A DNA stretch of 64,000 bases, taken from positions 1-64,000 of the forward strand of contig NZ_JAGIPG010000002.1 of assembly GCF_017877055.1 (NCBI RefSeq), read 5' to 3'. Below, piece by piece: positions 43,514 through 53,195 of this stretch. Position 1 is the stretch's first letter. Every line of letters begins with the position of its first letter. The DNA comes from Neorhizobium galegae. GTDB taxonomy: Bacteria > Pseudomonadota > Alphaproteobacteria > Rhizobiales > Rhizobiaceae. The notes under the pieces were generated by a model. That model was given only the letters and a program-made list of their open reading frames with translations, made no database searches and had not been told where the DNA came from. The translations under genes were made by a program, and so were the position numbers.

Positions 43514-44335
43514 ATGACCAACAGAGATTATTATTCGAAACTCGGTGGCTTGCCGCCACAGACCGAACTTCTTTCCAGCAAGGCTGTTTTCACGACATCC
43601 TATGCGGTCATCCCTCGAACCGTCATGTCGGACATCGTTGCCAGCCTGCTTCCTCATTGGCAGGGAACAAGGGCATGGATCATCTCCCGCCCGATGACCG
43701 GGTTTTCGGAGACGTTCTCGCAATACATCATGGAAGTTCAGCCCGGCGGCGGAAGCGACCGGCCCGAGCCGAATGCGCGGGCCGAGGCGGCAATCTTCGT
43801 CGTCGAGGGCGAGATGTCGATCGAGTTCGGCGGAAGCGATCATGCGCTGAGAGCAGGCTCCTTTGCCTATATCCCCGCCGGATCGCCGTGGAAGCTGCGC
43901 AACCGCGGCACGGCGCCGGTCAAGTTCCACTGGGTTCGTAAGGCCTTCCAGGCGGTCGAGGGGCTGGAAGCTCCGCCGGCGGTCTTCACCCATGAAGACG
44001 AGCATCCGATTTCGTGGATGCCGGACACCGGCGACCGCTGGGGAACGACCCGTTTCGTCGACACCTCCGACGTCCGCTACGACATGCATCTCAATATCGT
44101 CACCCTGGAGCCGGGCGCGACGATTCCCTTCATGGAGACGCATGTCATGGAGCACGGTCTCTACGTGCTCGAAGGCAAGGCCGTCTACCGGCTCAATCAG
44201 GATTGGGTCGAGGTGGAGGCGGGCGACTACATGTGGCTGCGCGCCTTTTGCCCGCAGGCCTGTTATGCCGGCGGCCCCGACCGCTTCCGTTACCTGCTCT
44301 ACAAGGACGTCAACCGCCACACCGAACTGTGGTAG
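43514..44335 (+). CDS. allE: (S)-ureidoglycine aminohydrolase, bicupin
   Basis: The 273-residue product has two cupin domains and matches AllE: LLSSKAVFTTSYAVIPRTVM, then RAWIISRPMTGFSETFSQYI and a C-terminal metal site with ETHVMEHGLYVLEGK (Glu, His, His) and PQACYAGG (Gln). AllE releases ammonia from ureidoglycine to give ureidoglycolate in allantoin breakdown. ATG 43514 is chosen; an upstream frame lacks the conserved start. Allantoinase and allantoate amidohydrolase genes are not in the window. Confidence 0.88.
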   Translation: MTNRDYYSKLGGLPPQTELLSSKAVFTTSYAVIPRTVMSDIVASLLPHWQGTRAWIISRPMTGFSETFSQYIMEVQPGGGSDRPEPNARAEAAIFVVEGEMSIEFGGSDHALRAGSFAYIPAGSPWKLRNRGTAPVKFHWVRKAFQAVEGLEAPPAVFTHEDEHPISWMPDTGDRWGTTRFVDTSDVRYDMHLNIVTLEPGATIPFMETHVMEHGLYVLEGKAVYRLNQDWVEVEAGDYMWLRAFCPQACYAGGPDRFRYLLYKDVNRHTELW

Positions 44336-44356
44336 TCGCTGCCTGGCGAGCATGAA

Positions 44357-44379
44357 CGGCGTCCCCGCACCGGACGCCG
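44357..44379. terminator. Hairpin between convergent genes
   Basis: CGGCGTCC (44357-44364) pairs with GGACGCCG (44372-44379) across seven bases, just between the stops of allE and the acetyltransferase gene. There is no T run, so it may be a weak bidirectional terminator or RNA-end stabiliser. Confidence 0.4.
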
Positions 44380-44382
44380 CCG

Positions 44383-45219
44383 TCAGCCGAGTTCGAGGGT
44401 GGTAATTCCAAACACGCCCGGCATCCGCACCGCCGGCGCCGGGCCGCGATACATCCGCGCGGTCGTGAAGCCTTTCACGAAACGATGCGCCTGGAGATAG
44501 GCTGAAAATTCCGCCTGCGAGGCCGGCACGTCGATATGCATGATTTCGTTGCCGATCTCGGCGGCACAGGCGTTCAGCAGTTTTCGGGCATCGTCGGCGG
44601 TTTGGGCAAACAGCGGGCCGATCTTGTGCCCGTCATGGCATTTGCGGCAGGCCGCATAGCCGCTGATATCGCCGTCGCGGACGATGACCATGGCGGCGCG
44701 CGGCGGTTTCAGCCAGCCGGCCAGGAAAGCGTTTCGCTCCGCCGGGAAGAAACCATGGTCATAGCCAAGAATGGCAGGCACGAAATCGTCGGTGACTGCG
44801 GCCACATCGGCATCGCGGCTTCCGGCGAGACTGCCGCTCCAGCGAAACGTCTCATAGGCCGTCTCGAACCCCATGCTGCGATAATTCGCCTGTTGTTCAG
44901 GCACGCCGTCGAGGCCGATCGTCCGGCCGTCGAGATGCGCCATCCCGGCCTCCCAGACCTTTCTGCCGAAACCTTTGCCGCGAAAATCGGGATGGGTGAT
45001 GTAAAGGCCGATAAAGCCGAAATCGGCACCGTAGCGGACTGCGGATATGCCGGCCGCCATTTCCCCATTCACGAAACAGCCGATGAAACCTTGAGGATCG
45101 GCGGCATGAAGAGCCGGCGCATCGGCAAGGCCGGGATTCCAGCCCTCGATCCGCGCCCAGTCGACGAGCTGTCCGACCTCGAAGGAGGTGAGCGCGCGAA
45201 TGGTGGCGTGAGTTTTCAT
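44383..45219 (-). CDS. GNAT-family N-acetyltransferase
   Basis: The 278-residue product has a GNAT domain in the first 140 residues; the acetyl-CoA loop is HPDFRGKGFGRKVWEAG. A C-terminal domain of about 130 residues (GYDHGFFPAERNAFLAGWLK; FVKGFTTARMYRGP) matches the extension found in YitH/HsrA-like acetyltransferases. It overlaps the racemase gene by ATGA, so its substrate may relate to the transported solute. Confidence 0.87.
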   Translation of the reverse strand: MKTHATIRALTSFEVGQLVDWARIEGWNPGLADAPALHAADPQGFIGCFVNGEMAAGISAVRYGADFGFIGLYITHPDFRGKGFGRKVWEAGMAHLDGRTIGLDGVPEQQANYRSMGFETAYETFRWSGSLAGSRDADVAAVTDDFVPAILGYDHGFFPAERNAFLAGWLKPPRAAMVIVRDGDISGYAACRKCHDGHKIGPLFAQTADDARKLLNACAAEIGNEIMHIDVPASQAEFSAYLQAHRFVKGFTTARMYRGPAPAVRMPGVFGITTLELG

Positions 45220-45962
45220 TTGGTGGCGAGTTTCCCGGGCTCGAAATCTTCGAGCAGGCCTTTATAGGGTTTGCGGACAGGAGAAGCATAAGCTCCTCGT
45301 TTGGCCGTCGACAAGCCCAATGTCACCAGCGCCTCGGCGTGTTTCAGCGCCGCTGCGACGCCATCGACCACAGGCACGCCGAATTCGCGGCGTAGCTCTG
45401 CCGTGAGGTCCGCCATGCCTGCGCAGCCGAGCACGATTGCCTCCGCCTTGTCCTCCCGCAAAGCCGTGGCGATCTCACTGCGCAACCGATCGCGGGCATT
45501 GGAGTTCGGATCTTCCAGCGACAGAACCGGAATATCGGCGGCCCGTACCTTGCATCGCCCGGCCATGCCGTACCGGTGGACGAGATGTTCGAGCGGCAGG
45601 CGCGAGCGCTCCATGGTGGTGACGATGGTGAAGCGCTGGGCAATGAAGGCGGTCGTGGCCAGAGCCGCTTCGCAGATGCCGACAACGGGAATATTGGCCA
45701 GTGCCCGCGCGGCGTCGAGGCCCGTATCGTCGAAACAGGCGATGATCGCCGCGTCTGCACCGGCCTTCTCGCCCCTGGCGATCTCGACCAGCAGGCCGGG
45801 CACTGCGAAGGCCTCGTCATAATAGCCCTCGATCGAGACCGGCCCCATGGAGGAGGTGACCGCAACGATCTCGGTATTCGGATTGGCGACGCGCATGGCG
45901 GAGTCGGCGATCGTCTCCGTCATGCTGGCGGTGGTATTCGGGTTTACGACAAGGATGCGCAT
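45216..45962 (-). CDS. Hydantoin/allantoin-type racemase (Asp/Glu racemase family)
   Basis: The 248-residue product begins MRILVVNPNTTASMTETIAD, typical of hydantoin racemase HyuE and allantoin racemase HpxA. The two catalytic cysteines are in IIACFDDTG (near residue 80) and VLGCAGM (near residue 180). It interconverts enantiomers of 5-substituted hydantoins or allantoin. ATG 45962 fits the family; a GTG at 45971 would overlap the permease stop. It lies in the Pot-type importer operon, which therefore may import a hydantoin- or ureide-related compound. Confidence 0.87.
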   Translation of the reverse strand: MRILVVNPNTTASMTETIADSAMRVANPNTEIVAVTSSMGPVSIEGYYDEAFAVPGLLVEIARGEKAGADAAIIACFDDTGLDAARALANIPVVGICEAALATTAFIAQRFTIVTTMERSRLPLEHLVHRYGMAGRCKVRAADIPVLSLEDPNSNARDRLRSEIATALREDKAEAIVLGCAGMADLTAELRREFGVPVVDGVAAALKHAEALVTLGLSTAKRGAYASPVRKPYKGLLEDFEPGKLATK

Positions 45963-45967
45963 TCTGT

Positions 45968-46786
45968 TCACGACCGCAGGCGACGGCGATTGAGGTGGAC
46001 GATCAGGCCGAGCGTGCCGGCGATGACGAGGAAGGAGAACACCGTCGTCACCGTGCCGAGTGCGTAGAGCACCGGCGTCGTGACATTGGTCGTCATTCCA
46101 TAGATTTCGAGCGGCAGCGTATTGAACGTGCCTGCGGTCATCAGCGTGCGGGCAAATTCGTCATAGGACAGCGTAAAGCCGAACAGGCCGACGCCAATGA
46201 GGCTCGGCGCGATCATCGGCAGCACGACATGGCGAAAAGTCTGCCAGGACGAAGCGCCGAGATCGCGCGCGGCTTCCTCGTAGGCCAGCGAAAAGCGGTT
46301 GAAGACGGCGAACATGATCAGGACGCCGAAGGGCAGCGTCCAGGTGAGGTGCGCACCGAAGGCGGACGTATACCAGGACGGCTGGAAACCGAGCTGCTGG
46401 AATACGACGCCGATGCCGAGCGAGATGATGATCGACGGTACGACGAGGCTCGCCACCGCGAGATAGAACAGTGCCGTCGAGCCGATGAAGCGGCGGCGGA
46501 AGGCAAGGCCCGCCAGCAGCGAAACGACGACGGTGACGATCATCACCATGATGCCGAGCATGGCGGAACGCCGGAACGAACCGCCGAAGTCGCCGACCGC
46601 CTGGGTTTCGAACAGGTTGGCGAACCAGCGCAGCGATACGCCGTTCAGCGGGAAGGTCAGGCCGCCATTCGGTCCCTGGAAGGAGAGGATGAGGATCGCC
46701 GAGAGCGGGCCGTAAAGGAACAGCACGAAGATGGCGAAGAAGATGGCGAGAAGGTAGAATTCGCGGCCACGTTTGTCGCTGTGCAT
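45968..46786 (-). CDS. Pot-type ABC permease, PotC-like
   Basis: The 272-residue product has six predicted membrane helices, the LSFQGPNGG LTFP loop after the first helix and the inner-loop motif EEAARDLGASSWQTFRHVVL that contacts the ATPase. It matches the second permease of spermidine/putrescine-type importers. Confidence 0.92.
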   Translation of the reverse strand: MHSDKRGREFYLLAIFFAIFVLFLYGPLSAILILSFQGPNGGLTFPLNGVSLRWFANLFETQAVGDFGGSFRRSAMLGIMVMIVTVVVSLLAGLAFRRRFIGSTALFYLAVASLVVPSIIISLGIGVVFQQLGFQPSWYTSAFGAHLTWTLPFGVLIMFAVFNRFSLAYEEAARDLGASSWQTFRHVVLPMIAPSLIGVGLFGFTLSYDEFARTLMTAGTFNTLPLEIYGMTTNVTTPVLYALGTVTTVFSFLVIAGTLGLIVHLNRRRLRS

Positions 46787-46804
46787 CTCAAAGCTCTCCT
46801 TTTC

Positions 46805-47722
46805 CTAAAGTTCTTTGCGGATATCGACGATGCGGAGGATCCCCGCGACCATCAGGAGAACGAGAACGAGCAGAACGACCGCGTTGGCCGCGGCTGCCGG
46901 ATATTGCAATAGCGACATCTGGTTCTTCATCATCAGAGCCACCGAAGCGCTCTGGCCGCCGGACATCACCTGAACGGTCGAGAAATCTGCCATGACAAGC
47001 GTCACAACGAAGATGGTGCCGATCGCCATGCCGGGCTTGGCAAGCGGAATGATGACGTTGGTAAGGATCTGTGTGCTCGTGGCACCGGCGTCGCGCGCGG
47101 CTTCGACCAGCGATTTGTCGATGCGCATCAGCGTGTTGAAGATCGGCGTCACCATGAACAGCGTGTAGAGGTGCACCATGGCAAGCACGACGGCAAAATC
47201 CGAATAGAGCAGCCATTCGATTGGTTCTGGGATGATCCCCGCATTGATCAGGGTCGTGTTGACAAGGCCGTTACGTCCCAGCACCGGGATCCACGAGATC
47301 ATGCGGATGATGTTCGATGTCAGGAACGGCACCGTGCAGACGAGGAAGAGCACCATCTGCATGGCCGTGGTGCGAATGTGGAAGGCGAGAAAATAGGCGA
47401 CCCAGAAACCGACGAACAGCGTGATCGCCCAGACCAGGAAGGCAAATTTCAGGGTATTCAGATAGGTCTTCCAGGTCACCCACGAACCGAGCGTCTCGGC
47501 ATAATTCATCGACAGGAAATCCGGATACATCTGGGCGAAGTCGTAATCCCAGAGGCTGACGACTGATATCATCAGAATCGGCAGCAGCAGGAAGGCGCCG
47601 AGGATCAGCGCCAACGGCGTCGCCTGAAGATAGGAGATCAGCGCCGGCGACAGACGGAAGCTCTTGGGCTTTGCGTTCTCGGCCTTTGCCGTTTCGGACT
47701 CGGATGATGCGATCGTCGCCAT
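46805..47722 (-). CDS. Pot-type ABC permease, PotB-like
   Basis: The 305-residue product has a cytoplasmic N terminus, six membrane helices (ALILGAFLLLPILMISVVSL first) and the inner loop VEAARDAGATSTQILTNVII. It resembles PotB of polyamine importers. It lies 18 bases upstream of its partner and follows the hairpin repeat at 47746. Confidence 0.92.
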   Translation of the reverse strand: MATIASSESETAKAENAKPKSFRLSPALISYLQATPLALILGAFLLLPILMISVVSLWDYDFAQMYPDFLSMNYAETLGSWVTWKTYLNTLKFAFLVWAITLFVGFWVAYFLAFHIRTTAMQMVLFLVCTVPFLTSNIIRMISWIPVLGRNGLVNTTLINAGIIPEPIEWLLYSDFAVVLAMVHLYTLFMVTPIFNTLMRIDKSLVEAARDAGATSTQILTNVIIPLAKPGMAIGTIFVVTLVMADFSTVQVMSGGQSASVALMMKNQMSLLQYPAAAANAVVLLVLVLLMVAGILRIVDIRKEL

Positions 47723-47745
47723 GTCTTGATGTCTCCCTGGGTTTG

Positions 47746-47792
47746 CCCTTCATCCGCCGGGGGACCTTCTCCCCGTCGGGACGGGGAGAAGG
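47746..47792. repeat. Rhizobial palindromic repeat
   Basis: A perfect 12-base-pair hairpin (CCTTCTCCCCGT at 47765-47776 with its complement at 47781-47792, four-base loop) follows a CTTCATCCGCC lead. This is the common rhizobial palindromic intergenic element. It lies between the binding-protein gene and the permease gene of one operon. A member of the same family lies at 61188-61316. Confidence 0.75.
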
Positions 47793-47830
47793 AGACTCGT
47801 GGCAGCCACTCAGCCGCAACCGCTACCTGA

Positions 47831-49120
47831 TCAAGCAGCGATGAACTCGTTCCAGCGGCGGACCATGTAACGGTCCTCGTCCATCACCGAGTTCCAGCAG
47901 GCGACATGGCCCATGCGTTCCTCGAAGGAGCCGCCGTCGCGCACGGCGCCGGCCTTTTCCATGACCTTGCCGTCCGGAGCGACGATATCGCCCTTGGCCG
48001 GCTTGCCTTCGATCCAGTAGCCCCATTCGTCGGCGGACATGTGGGCCTTGGCGGTCTCCATGGCGGCCGAATAGTAGCCCTGGCGATTGAGATAGGCGCC
48101 GACCCAGCCGGACGTGTACCAGTTGATATATTCATAGGCAGCGTCGAGCTTGGCGCCGGAGAGATGCGCAGCAAGACCCAGACCGCCGCCCCAGGAGCGG
48201 TAACCTTCCTTGAGCGGCTGGTATTTGCAGGCGATGCCCTTGGAGCGGACGGCCGCGACGGCCGGCGACCACATGGACTGGATGACGACTTCGCCCGATG
48301 CCATCAGGTTGACGCTCTCGTCGAACGACTTCCAGAAGGCGCGGAACTGGCCACCCTGCTTGGCCTTGATCAGGAAGTCGATCGTCTTGTCGATTTCCGC
48401 CTTGGTCATGTTGCCCTTGTCGGCATACTTGATGTTGCCCATGGCTTCCATGATCATCGCGGCATCCATGATGCCGATCGACGGGATGTTGAGGATGGAG
48501 GCCTTGCCCTTGAACTTCGGGTCCATGATGTCGGCCCAGGTCGAGATTTCGCGGCCGACGAGGTCCGGTCGGATGCCGAGCGTGTCGGCGTTGTAGATGG
48601 TCGGAACCATCGTGAACCACTTGGTTTCTTCCTTGGCGAAGGTCTTGTCGCCGGGCTTTGCGACATAACCGACCGTGTGCGGCGCGGTGCCCTGCGCGAT
48701 CACGCTATCGGGCTTCAGCTTGCCGTTTTTGAACAGCGGCACGATCTTGTCGTAGTACTTCAGCTTGGTCGTATCCATCGGCTGGATGACGCCGGCCGGA
48801 TAGACCTTCTTCAGAATCCAGTATTCGATATCGGCGATATCGTAGGAGTTCGGCTGGGTGACGGCGCGCTGTGCGGCGGCATCCGAGTCCGTCGCGGTCA
48901 TTTCGAGCGTGATGCCGAGGTCGGCCTTGCACTTCTCGGCGATCGCATTGAGGTTCGAAACGCCGGTACCGAACTGGCGCAGCGTGATCGGGTTCTGGGC
49001 CCAGATGGTGGGGAAGCCGGTGATGGCGCCGGATCCGGCGGCAAGACCGGCTGCGGCGGAAGCCGTCTTCAGAAGCGTGCGACGTGAAATTCCCTTGGTC
49101 GTCTTTTTGGTCTCGGTCAT
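47831..49120 (-). CDS. Pot-type ABC substrate-binding protein, Tat-exported
   Basis: The 429-residue product has a twin-arginine signal (GISRRTLLKTASAAAGLAAG) ending near IWAQ, residue 42. The mature protein is a PotD/extracellular family 1 binding protein (NPITLRQFGTGVSNLNAIAE; WFTMVPTIYNADTLGIRPDL). Tat export suggests folding in the cytoplasm before transport. It follows the ATPase gene by 35 bases. Confidence 0.9.
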   Translation of the reverse strand: MTETKKTTKGISRRTLLKTASAAAGLAAGSGAITGFPTIWAQNPITLRQFGTGVSNLNAIAEKCKADLGITLEMTATDSDAAAQRAVTQPNSYDIADIEYWILKKVYPAGVIQPMDTTKLKYYDKIVPLFKNGKLKPDSVIAQGTAPHTVGYVAKPGDKTFAKEETKWFTMVPTIYNADTLGIRPDLVGREISTWADIMDPKFKGKASILNIPSIGIMDAAMIMEAMGNIKYADKGNMTKAEIDKTIDFLIKAKQGGQFRAFWKSFDESVNLMASGEVVIQSMWSPAVAAVRSKGIACKYQPLKEGYRSWGGGLGLAAHLSGAKLDAAYEYINWYTSGWVGAYLNRQGYYSAAMETAKAHMSADEWGYWIEGKPAKGDIVAPDGKVMEKAGAVRDGGSFEERMGHVACWNSVMDEDRYMVRRWNEFIAA

Positions 49121-49155
49121 TGCCTTGTTCTCCTCTGGTTGAGTTCTTGATGGCA

Positions 49156-50247
49156 TCAGTTCTTGAGGCGGCCGAGGACGATCGCGTCCTCGCGGCCCCA
49201 GGAAAGAGGGATCGCTTCTCCGACCTTGACCGGATTGGCGAAAAATTCGGCGTCGGTCAGGATCGCTGTGAAATCCTCGATACCGGCGCCATTGACCGAG
49301 AGTTTTACCGAGGACCCGCGATACTCGACATTCGAGACGGAGCCGGTGAACCCGAGGCCCTTCTCCGAAGGCGGGCCGATGCGCACATGGTCCGTGCGGA
49401 TGGCGATGTCGGCGGTATCGGTCAGTCCCGCGGCGCCGTCATCGGTGGCGAGGAAATCGCCGCCTGCAGGCACCGACAACATCAGCTTGTCGCCGGAACT
49501 CTGCGTCACCCGGCCGGAAATGACGTTATGATCGCCCATGAACCTGGCGACGAAGGCGGTGGCGGGTTTTTCAAATACCACGCGCGGATGGGCGGCCTGT
49601 TCGATCCGTCCGTCGTTCATCACCACGATCAGGTCGGCAAGCGCCATCGCCTCCTCCTGGCTGTGCGTCACATGCACGAAGGTGATGCCGAGCGAAGTCT
49701 GCAACTTCTTCAGTTCCGCGCGCATGCGGATCTTCAGGAACGGGTCGAGCGCCGAGAGCGGTTCGTCGAGAAGCAGCGCTTCCGGATCGGTGATCAGCGC
49801 GCGGGCCAGCGCCACGCGCTGCTGCTGGCCGCCGGAAAGCTGGGCCGGACGGCGGGTCGCATAGGCTTCGAGCTGCATCAGCCGCAGCATGTCCATTGCC
49901 TTGGCGCGCCGCTCGTCCTTGTCGACGCCTTTCATTTTCAGGCTGAAGGCGACGTTGTCGACGAGGTCGAGATGCGGAAAGAGGGCATAGGACTGGAACA
50001 TCATCGCCGTGCCGCGCTTGGCCGGCGGCAGGTCGGTGACGACGGTGTTGCCGAGCCGCACGTCGCCCGAGGAAATGCTTTCGTGGCCGGCGATCATCCG
50101 AAGCGTCGAAGTCTTGCCGCAGCCGGACGGGCCGAGCAGGCAGCAATAGGTTCCGGCCGGAATCTTCAGGCTGATCGCGTGAACGGCCGTGGTTGTTCCG
50201 TAGATCTTTGAGACTGAAGCGATGTCGATTTCGGCGGCTTTGCTCAT
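49156..50247 (-). CDS. Pot-type ABC ATPase, PotA-like
   Basis: The 363-residue product has Walker [10 protein letters not shown] near residue 38, signature LSGGQQQR, Walker [13 protein letters not shown], the VTHSQEEA switch and a C-terminal TOBE domain typical of PotA. As first gene of the operon it is divergent from the GntR regulator at 50488, with a 240-base interval containing a nested inverted repeat (GTCT-N4-AGAC at 50305-50316). Confidence 0.92.
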   Translation of the reverse strand: MSKAAEIDIASVSKIYGTTTAVHAISLKIPAGTYCCLLGPSGCGKTSTLRMIAGHESISSGDVRLGNTVVTDLPPAKRGTAMMFQSYALFPHLDLVDNVAFSLKMKGVDKDERRAKAMDMLRLMQLEAYATRRPAQLSGGQQQRVALARALITDPEALLLDEPLSALDPFLKIRMRAELKKLQTSLGITFVHVTHSQEEAMALADLIVVMNDGRIEQAAHPRVVFEKPATAFVARFMGDHNVISGRVTQSSGDKLMLSVPAGGDFLATDDGAAGLTDTADIAIRTDHVRIGPPSEKGLGFTGSVSNVEYRGSSVKLSVNGAGIEDFTAILTDAEFFANPVKVGEAIPLSWGREDAIVLGRLKN

Positions 50248-50487
50248 CAGGCGCTCCCTTGCGTCTGATATTGTTATGCATCCCCCATGCCAACTCGATT
50301 AAACGTCTAGAAAGACTTGAGTTTATCTGAAAGGGTCATTGGTCAGGTTTTGCCGGTGCGCAAAAATCAGGCGATCGTTTTCGATCCGTTGGGCAAATCG
50401 TATGCAATCTTGGTGTTGGATCAAAAACAAGTTGCTTGGCATCCAGTAGACACTCGGGTTACAAAGGCCGTACATTGGACCGCAGTG

Positions 50488-51216
50488 ATGAATATCAGCG
50501 AAAAAATCAATTTTACGGATACCGCGCCAGAGGACCGCTCCCAGGAAGATCGCTCCATGGCGATCCGGGAATCCTTGCGCAATGCGATCATCGACCGGCG
50601 TCTCGCACCCGGCACGAAACTGTCCGAAAGCGAAGTCGGTTCGCTCTTCGATGTCAGCCGCACGGTCGCACGCGCCGCATTGCAGATGCTTGCCTTCGAA
50701 GGCCTGGTGAAAACGGAACGCAATCGCGGCGCCTTCGTCTCCAATCCGTCGCCGGAAGAAGCACGCCAGATTTTTGCCTCCCGCCGGCTGATCGAGCCCG
50801 GCATCGTCGCGGCCGCGGTCGAGCGCATCACGCCCGAGGATATCGCCCAGTTCCGTCGCCAGCTCGACGAGGAGGAGCGTTATCTGAACGAGCGCGGCCC
50901 GGCCGCGCGCCGTGCCGAGATCAAGGCTTCCGGCGATTTCCATCTCATGCTGGCATCGGTTGCCGGCAACGTCATCCTGCAGCGCTTCATGGACGAGCTG
51001 GTCGCCCGGTCCTCGCTGGTGATCGCGCTTTATGGCAGCTCCGGCGTATCGAGCTGCGGGCATTCCGAACATACCGCCGTGCTCGACGCTCTGGAAAAGG
51101 GCGACGGCGCGCGCGCCGCCAAACTGATGATCCATCACATCGACCATATCGAAGCCGATCTCGATCTGCAGGTGAAACAGGGTCTCGGCCTCAAGGACGC
51201 CCTGTCGCTGACCTAA
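50488..51216 (+). CDS. GntR-family regulator, FadR-like
   Basis: The 242-residue product has a GntR winged helix at about residues 25-85 (LRNAIIDRRLAPGTKLSESE, then FDVSRTVARAALQMLAFEGL) and an FCD effector domain (ASRRLIEPGIVAAAVERITP) with metal-binding histidines (FHLML; GHSEHTAVLDALEKGD; HHIDHIEAD). ATG 50488 is chosen because the family's N terminus begins there. It is divergent from the Pot-type importer operon and probably represses it until the solute or its product binds. Confidence 0.9.
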   Translation: MNISEKINFTDTAPEDRSQEDRSMAIRESLRNAIIDRRLAPGTKLSESEVGSLFDVSRTVARAALQMLAFEGLVKTERNRGAFVSNPSPEEARQIFASRRLIEPGIVAAAVERITPEDIAQFRRQLDEEERYLNERGPAARRAEIKASGDFHLMLASVAGNVILQRFMDELVARSSLVIALYGSSGVSSCGHSEHTAVLDALEKGDGARAAKLMIHHIDHIEADLDLQVKQGLGLKDALSLT

Positions 51217-51318
51217 AGCATGTGGCGATCCTTTGGATTCGCTCGACATGCTTTAGACCTTTGTTTTGAAGCATGCCGTTATCGCAAAACCGCTCCGCAC
51301 TTTCGCGCGACATGCTTA
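51215..51318. repeat. Rhizobial intergenic mosaic repeat (RIME-like)
   Basis: The 100-base stretch holds two imperfect palindromes: GCATGT...ACATGC at 51218-51251, and AAGCATG at about 51270 with CATGCTT at about 51311. The text resembles the RIME-type repeats scattered in rhizobial genomes, with the typical GCAAAACCGCT core. It fills the whole gap between convergent genes and even supplies both stop codons. Confidence 0.7.
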
Positions 51319-51873
51319 ACCGCGCAAGTGCCGCAACGCTTCGGTATAGGCGGTGAGATCCCGTTCGGGATCGGCCGGCAGCGCGGAAGCACGGATGACA
51401 CGGCCGCCGCCCGCTTCGATGCCGACGTCGATCATCAGATTGTCGGATTTGCCGTGGTTCTCGATCGACAGCCCGTCGGGACCGCGAGGACGGCCGCTGC
51501 TTTCATCGATATCGAGCCCTGCATACCAGATCGAGCGCACCCGCGCGCCATAGTCGTCCGGATGGTTGGTATAAGCCCAGACCCGTTTGCCGAGCGCGAT
51601 CATGAAGCCGATTTCGTAGACGGTGCCGGGATCGGCGCTGATGCCGCGAAACGGCGTGACATTGGCGAGGCAGATGTCCGCGCGCCGCATTGCGTTATCG
51701 TTGCGCTGGTAGATCGCCTCTGCCGTCAGCCGGCCGACCGGCGCCTGGTTCTCGTCGCTGCCCGGGCCGGTTGGCTCGAAGCCGAAGCTGCGGGCAATCC
51801 GGCGCTTTTCGCCCATAACGGTCTGGGCATCGGGCAGAAACACTTCGGGGCCGGCGAGATAGATGGTCGGCAT
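51316..51873 (-). CDS. Nucleoside 2-deoxyribosyltransferase
   Basis: The 185-residue product matches the family that moves deoxyribose between bases: it begins MPTIYLAGPEVFLPDA and has the FRGISADPGTVYEIGFMIAL segment, whose glutamate is the catalytic nucleophile. DICLANVT holds the base-binding aspartate. The gene is convergent with the GntR regulator. Together with the adenine-deaminase-like gene and allE it points to purine salvage or breakdown. Confidence 0.88.
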   Translation of the reverse strand: MPTIYLAGPEVFLPDAQTVMGEKRRIARSFGFEPTGPGSDENQAPVGRLTAEAIYQRNDNAMRRADICLANVTPFRGISADPGTVYEIGFMIALGKRVWAYTNHPDDYGARVRSIWYAGLDIDESSGRPRGPDGLSIENHGKSDNLMIDVGIEAGGGRVIRASALPADPERDLTAYTEALRHLRG

Positions 51874-52100
51874 GAAAATCCTTTGATGAAATCGATCGAC
51901 ACCTGCGTTTCATAGCGACCTGCCCGGCGCATTGCGAGCGTGAATGCGTCGATCGGCCCGATTTGAGCCGCCGACGGCGATGGCATTCATCTCTCCGCAT
52001 CAGGTGGGGCGGAAGATTTCTAAAAGTGGAGATTTGTAGACAAGTATAACCACGCGCATTAGGAATGTTCCCAGACGACGTTACCGGCAGGGGATAGATC
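51874..52100. other. Divergent intergenic region, no gene seen
   Basis: The 227 bases hold the promoters of the deoxyribosyltransferase gene and of the six-gene importer operon, with the operon's AGGGGA ribosome site just before 52101. No riboswitch structure such as a cobalamin box was recognised by eye. Confidence 0.4.
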
Positions 52101-53192
52101 ATGGTTTCGCTCACTCGTTTCGCCGCGCGCGGCCTTCTGGCCGCTGCACTTTCCGGCTTGCTGGCGCATGGCGCTGCGGCTGAGGAAATTGTTTTCAAGG
52201 ACCAGGAAAACCGCGAGGTGAAACTCCCGAAATCCGCCGAGCGCATCGTCTCGATCGTCATTCCGATGGCCTCCACGGTGATCGCGCTTGACGGCGGGAC
52301 GAAGAAGCTCGTCGGCATGAACCCGACCGCCAAGAGCGCAGTGCTCGAGGGCATCCTCAGCAAGATCTTCCCGGAAACCAAGGACATCCCGTCCGATGTG
52401 ACTGCTCCGAATTTCGTGCCGAACATCGAGGCGCTGACGGCGACCAATCCCGATCTCGTCATCCAGTGGGGTGGCCGCGGCAACGATATCGTCGCGCCGA
52501 TCACTAATGCCGGCCTCAACGCCATGCTGATCCTCTACGGAACCGAGCAGCTGACCCGCGACTACATGACGATGACCTCGAGGGCGATCGGCAAGCCGGA
52601 GCGCATCAAGGAACTGGTCGAGTGGCGCGACCGGGTGCAGAAGGACATCGAGGCCAAGGCCAAGACGATCCCGCAGGAAAAGAAGCCGACCACGCTCTAT
52701 ATAGCCCGCGCTCTGACGGAGATTGCCACGACGGGAACCAAGGGCAGCTATAACGCCTGGTACATGGAGCTCGTCGGCGGCAGGAACGCCTCGGCCGAAC
52801 TCAACGGCACGGTGACCATCAACAAGGAGCAGATCGCTCAGTGGGATCCGGAAATCATCTTCCTCAACGCCTTCGAAGCCAGGCTCAACGTCGATTGGGT
52901 CTACAACGACCCGATCCTGTCGCTGACCAAGGCGGCAAGGAACAAGCGCGTCTACAAGATGCCGCTCGGCGGTTATCGCTGGGATCCGCCGAACCAGGAA
53001 TCGCCGCTCGCGTGGATGTGGACGGCCAATCTGACCCAGCCGGACGTCTTCAAATACGATCTGCGCGCCGAGATGAAGACCGCCTACAAGACGCTCTACA
53101 ACTACGACATCACCGATGCCGACATCGACGGCATCCTGTGGATCAAGGAACAGGGTGGCTCGGCCAACTACGCTCAGTTCAAGGCGAAGTAG
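52101..53192 (+). CDS. ABC substrate-binding protein, siderophore/corrinoid family
   Basis: The 363-residue product has a signal peptide ending at HGAAAEE (residue 27) and the class III binding-protein fold of BtuF/FepB-type proteins (VSIVIPMASTVIALDGGTKK; VPNIEALTATNPDLVIQWGG). It is unusually long and ends with an extended C-terminal part (YDITDADIDGILWIKEQGGS). Family ligands are iron-siderophores, haem, corrinoids and metals. It heads a six-gene operon with an unusual tail. Confidence 0.88.
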   Translation: MVSLTRFAARGLLAAALSGLLAHGAAAEEIVFKDQENREVKLPKSAERIVSIVIPMASTVIALDGGTKKLVGMNPTAKSAVLEGILSKIFPETKDIPSDVTAPNFVPNIEALTATNPDLVIQWGGRGNDIVAPITNAGLNAMLILYGTEQLTRDYMTMTSRAIGKPERIKELVEWRDRVQKDIEAKAKTIPQEKKPTTLYIARALTEIATTGTKGSYNAWYMELVGGRNASAELNGTVTINKEQIAQWDPEIIFLNAFEARLNVDWVYNDPILSLTKAARNKRVYKMPLGGYRWDPPNQESPLAWMWTANLTQPDVFKYDLRAEMKTAYKTLYNYDITDADIDGILWIKEQGGSANYAQFKAK

Positions 53193-53195
53193 GTC

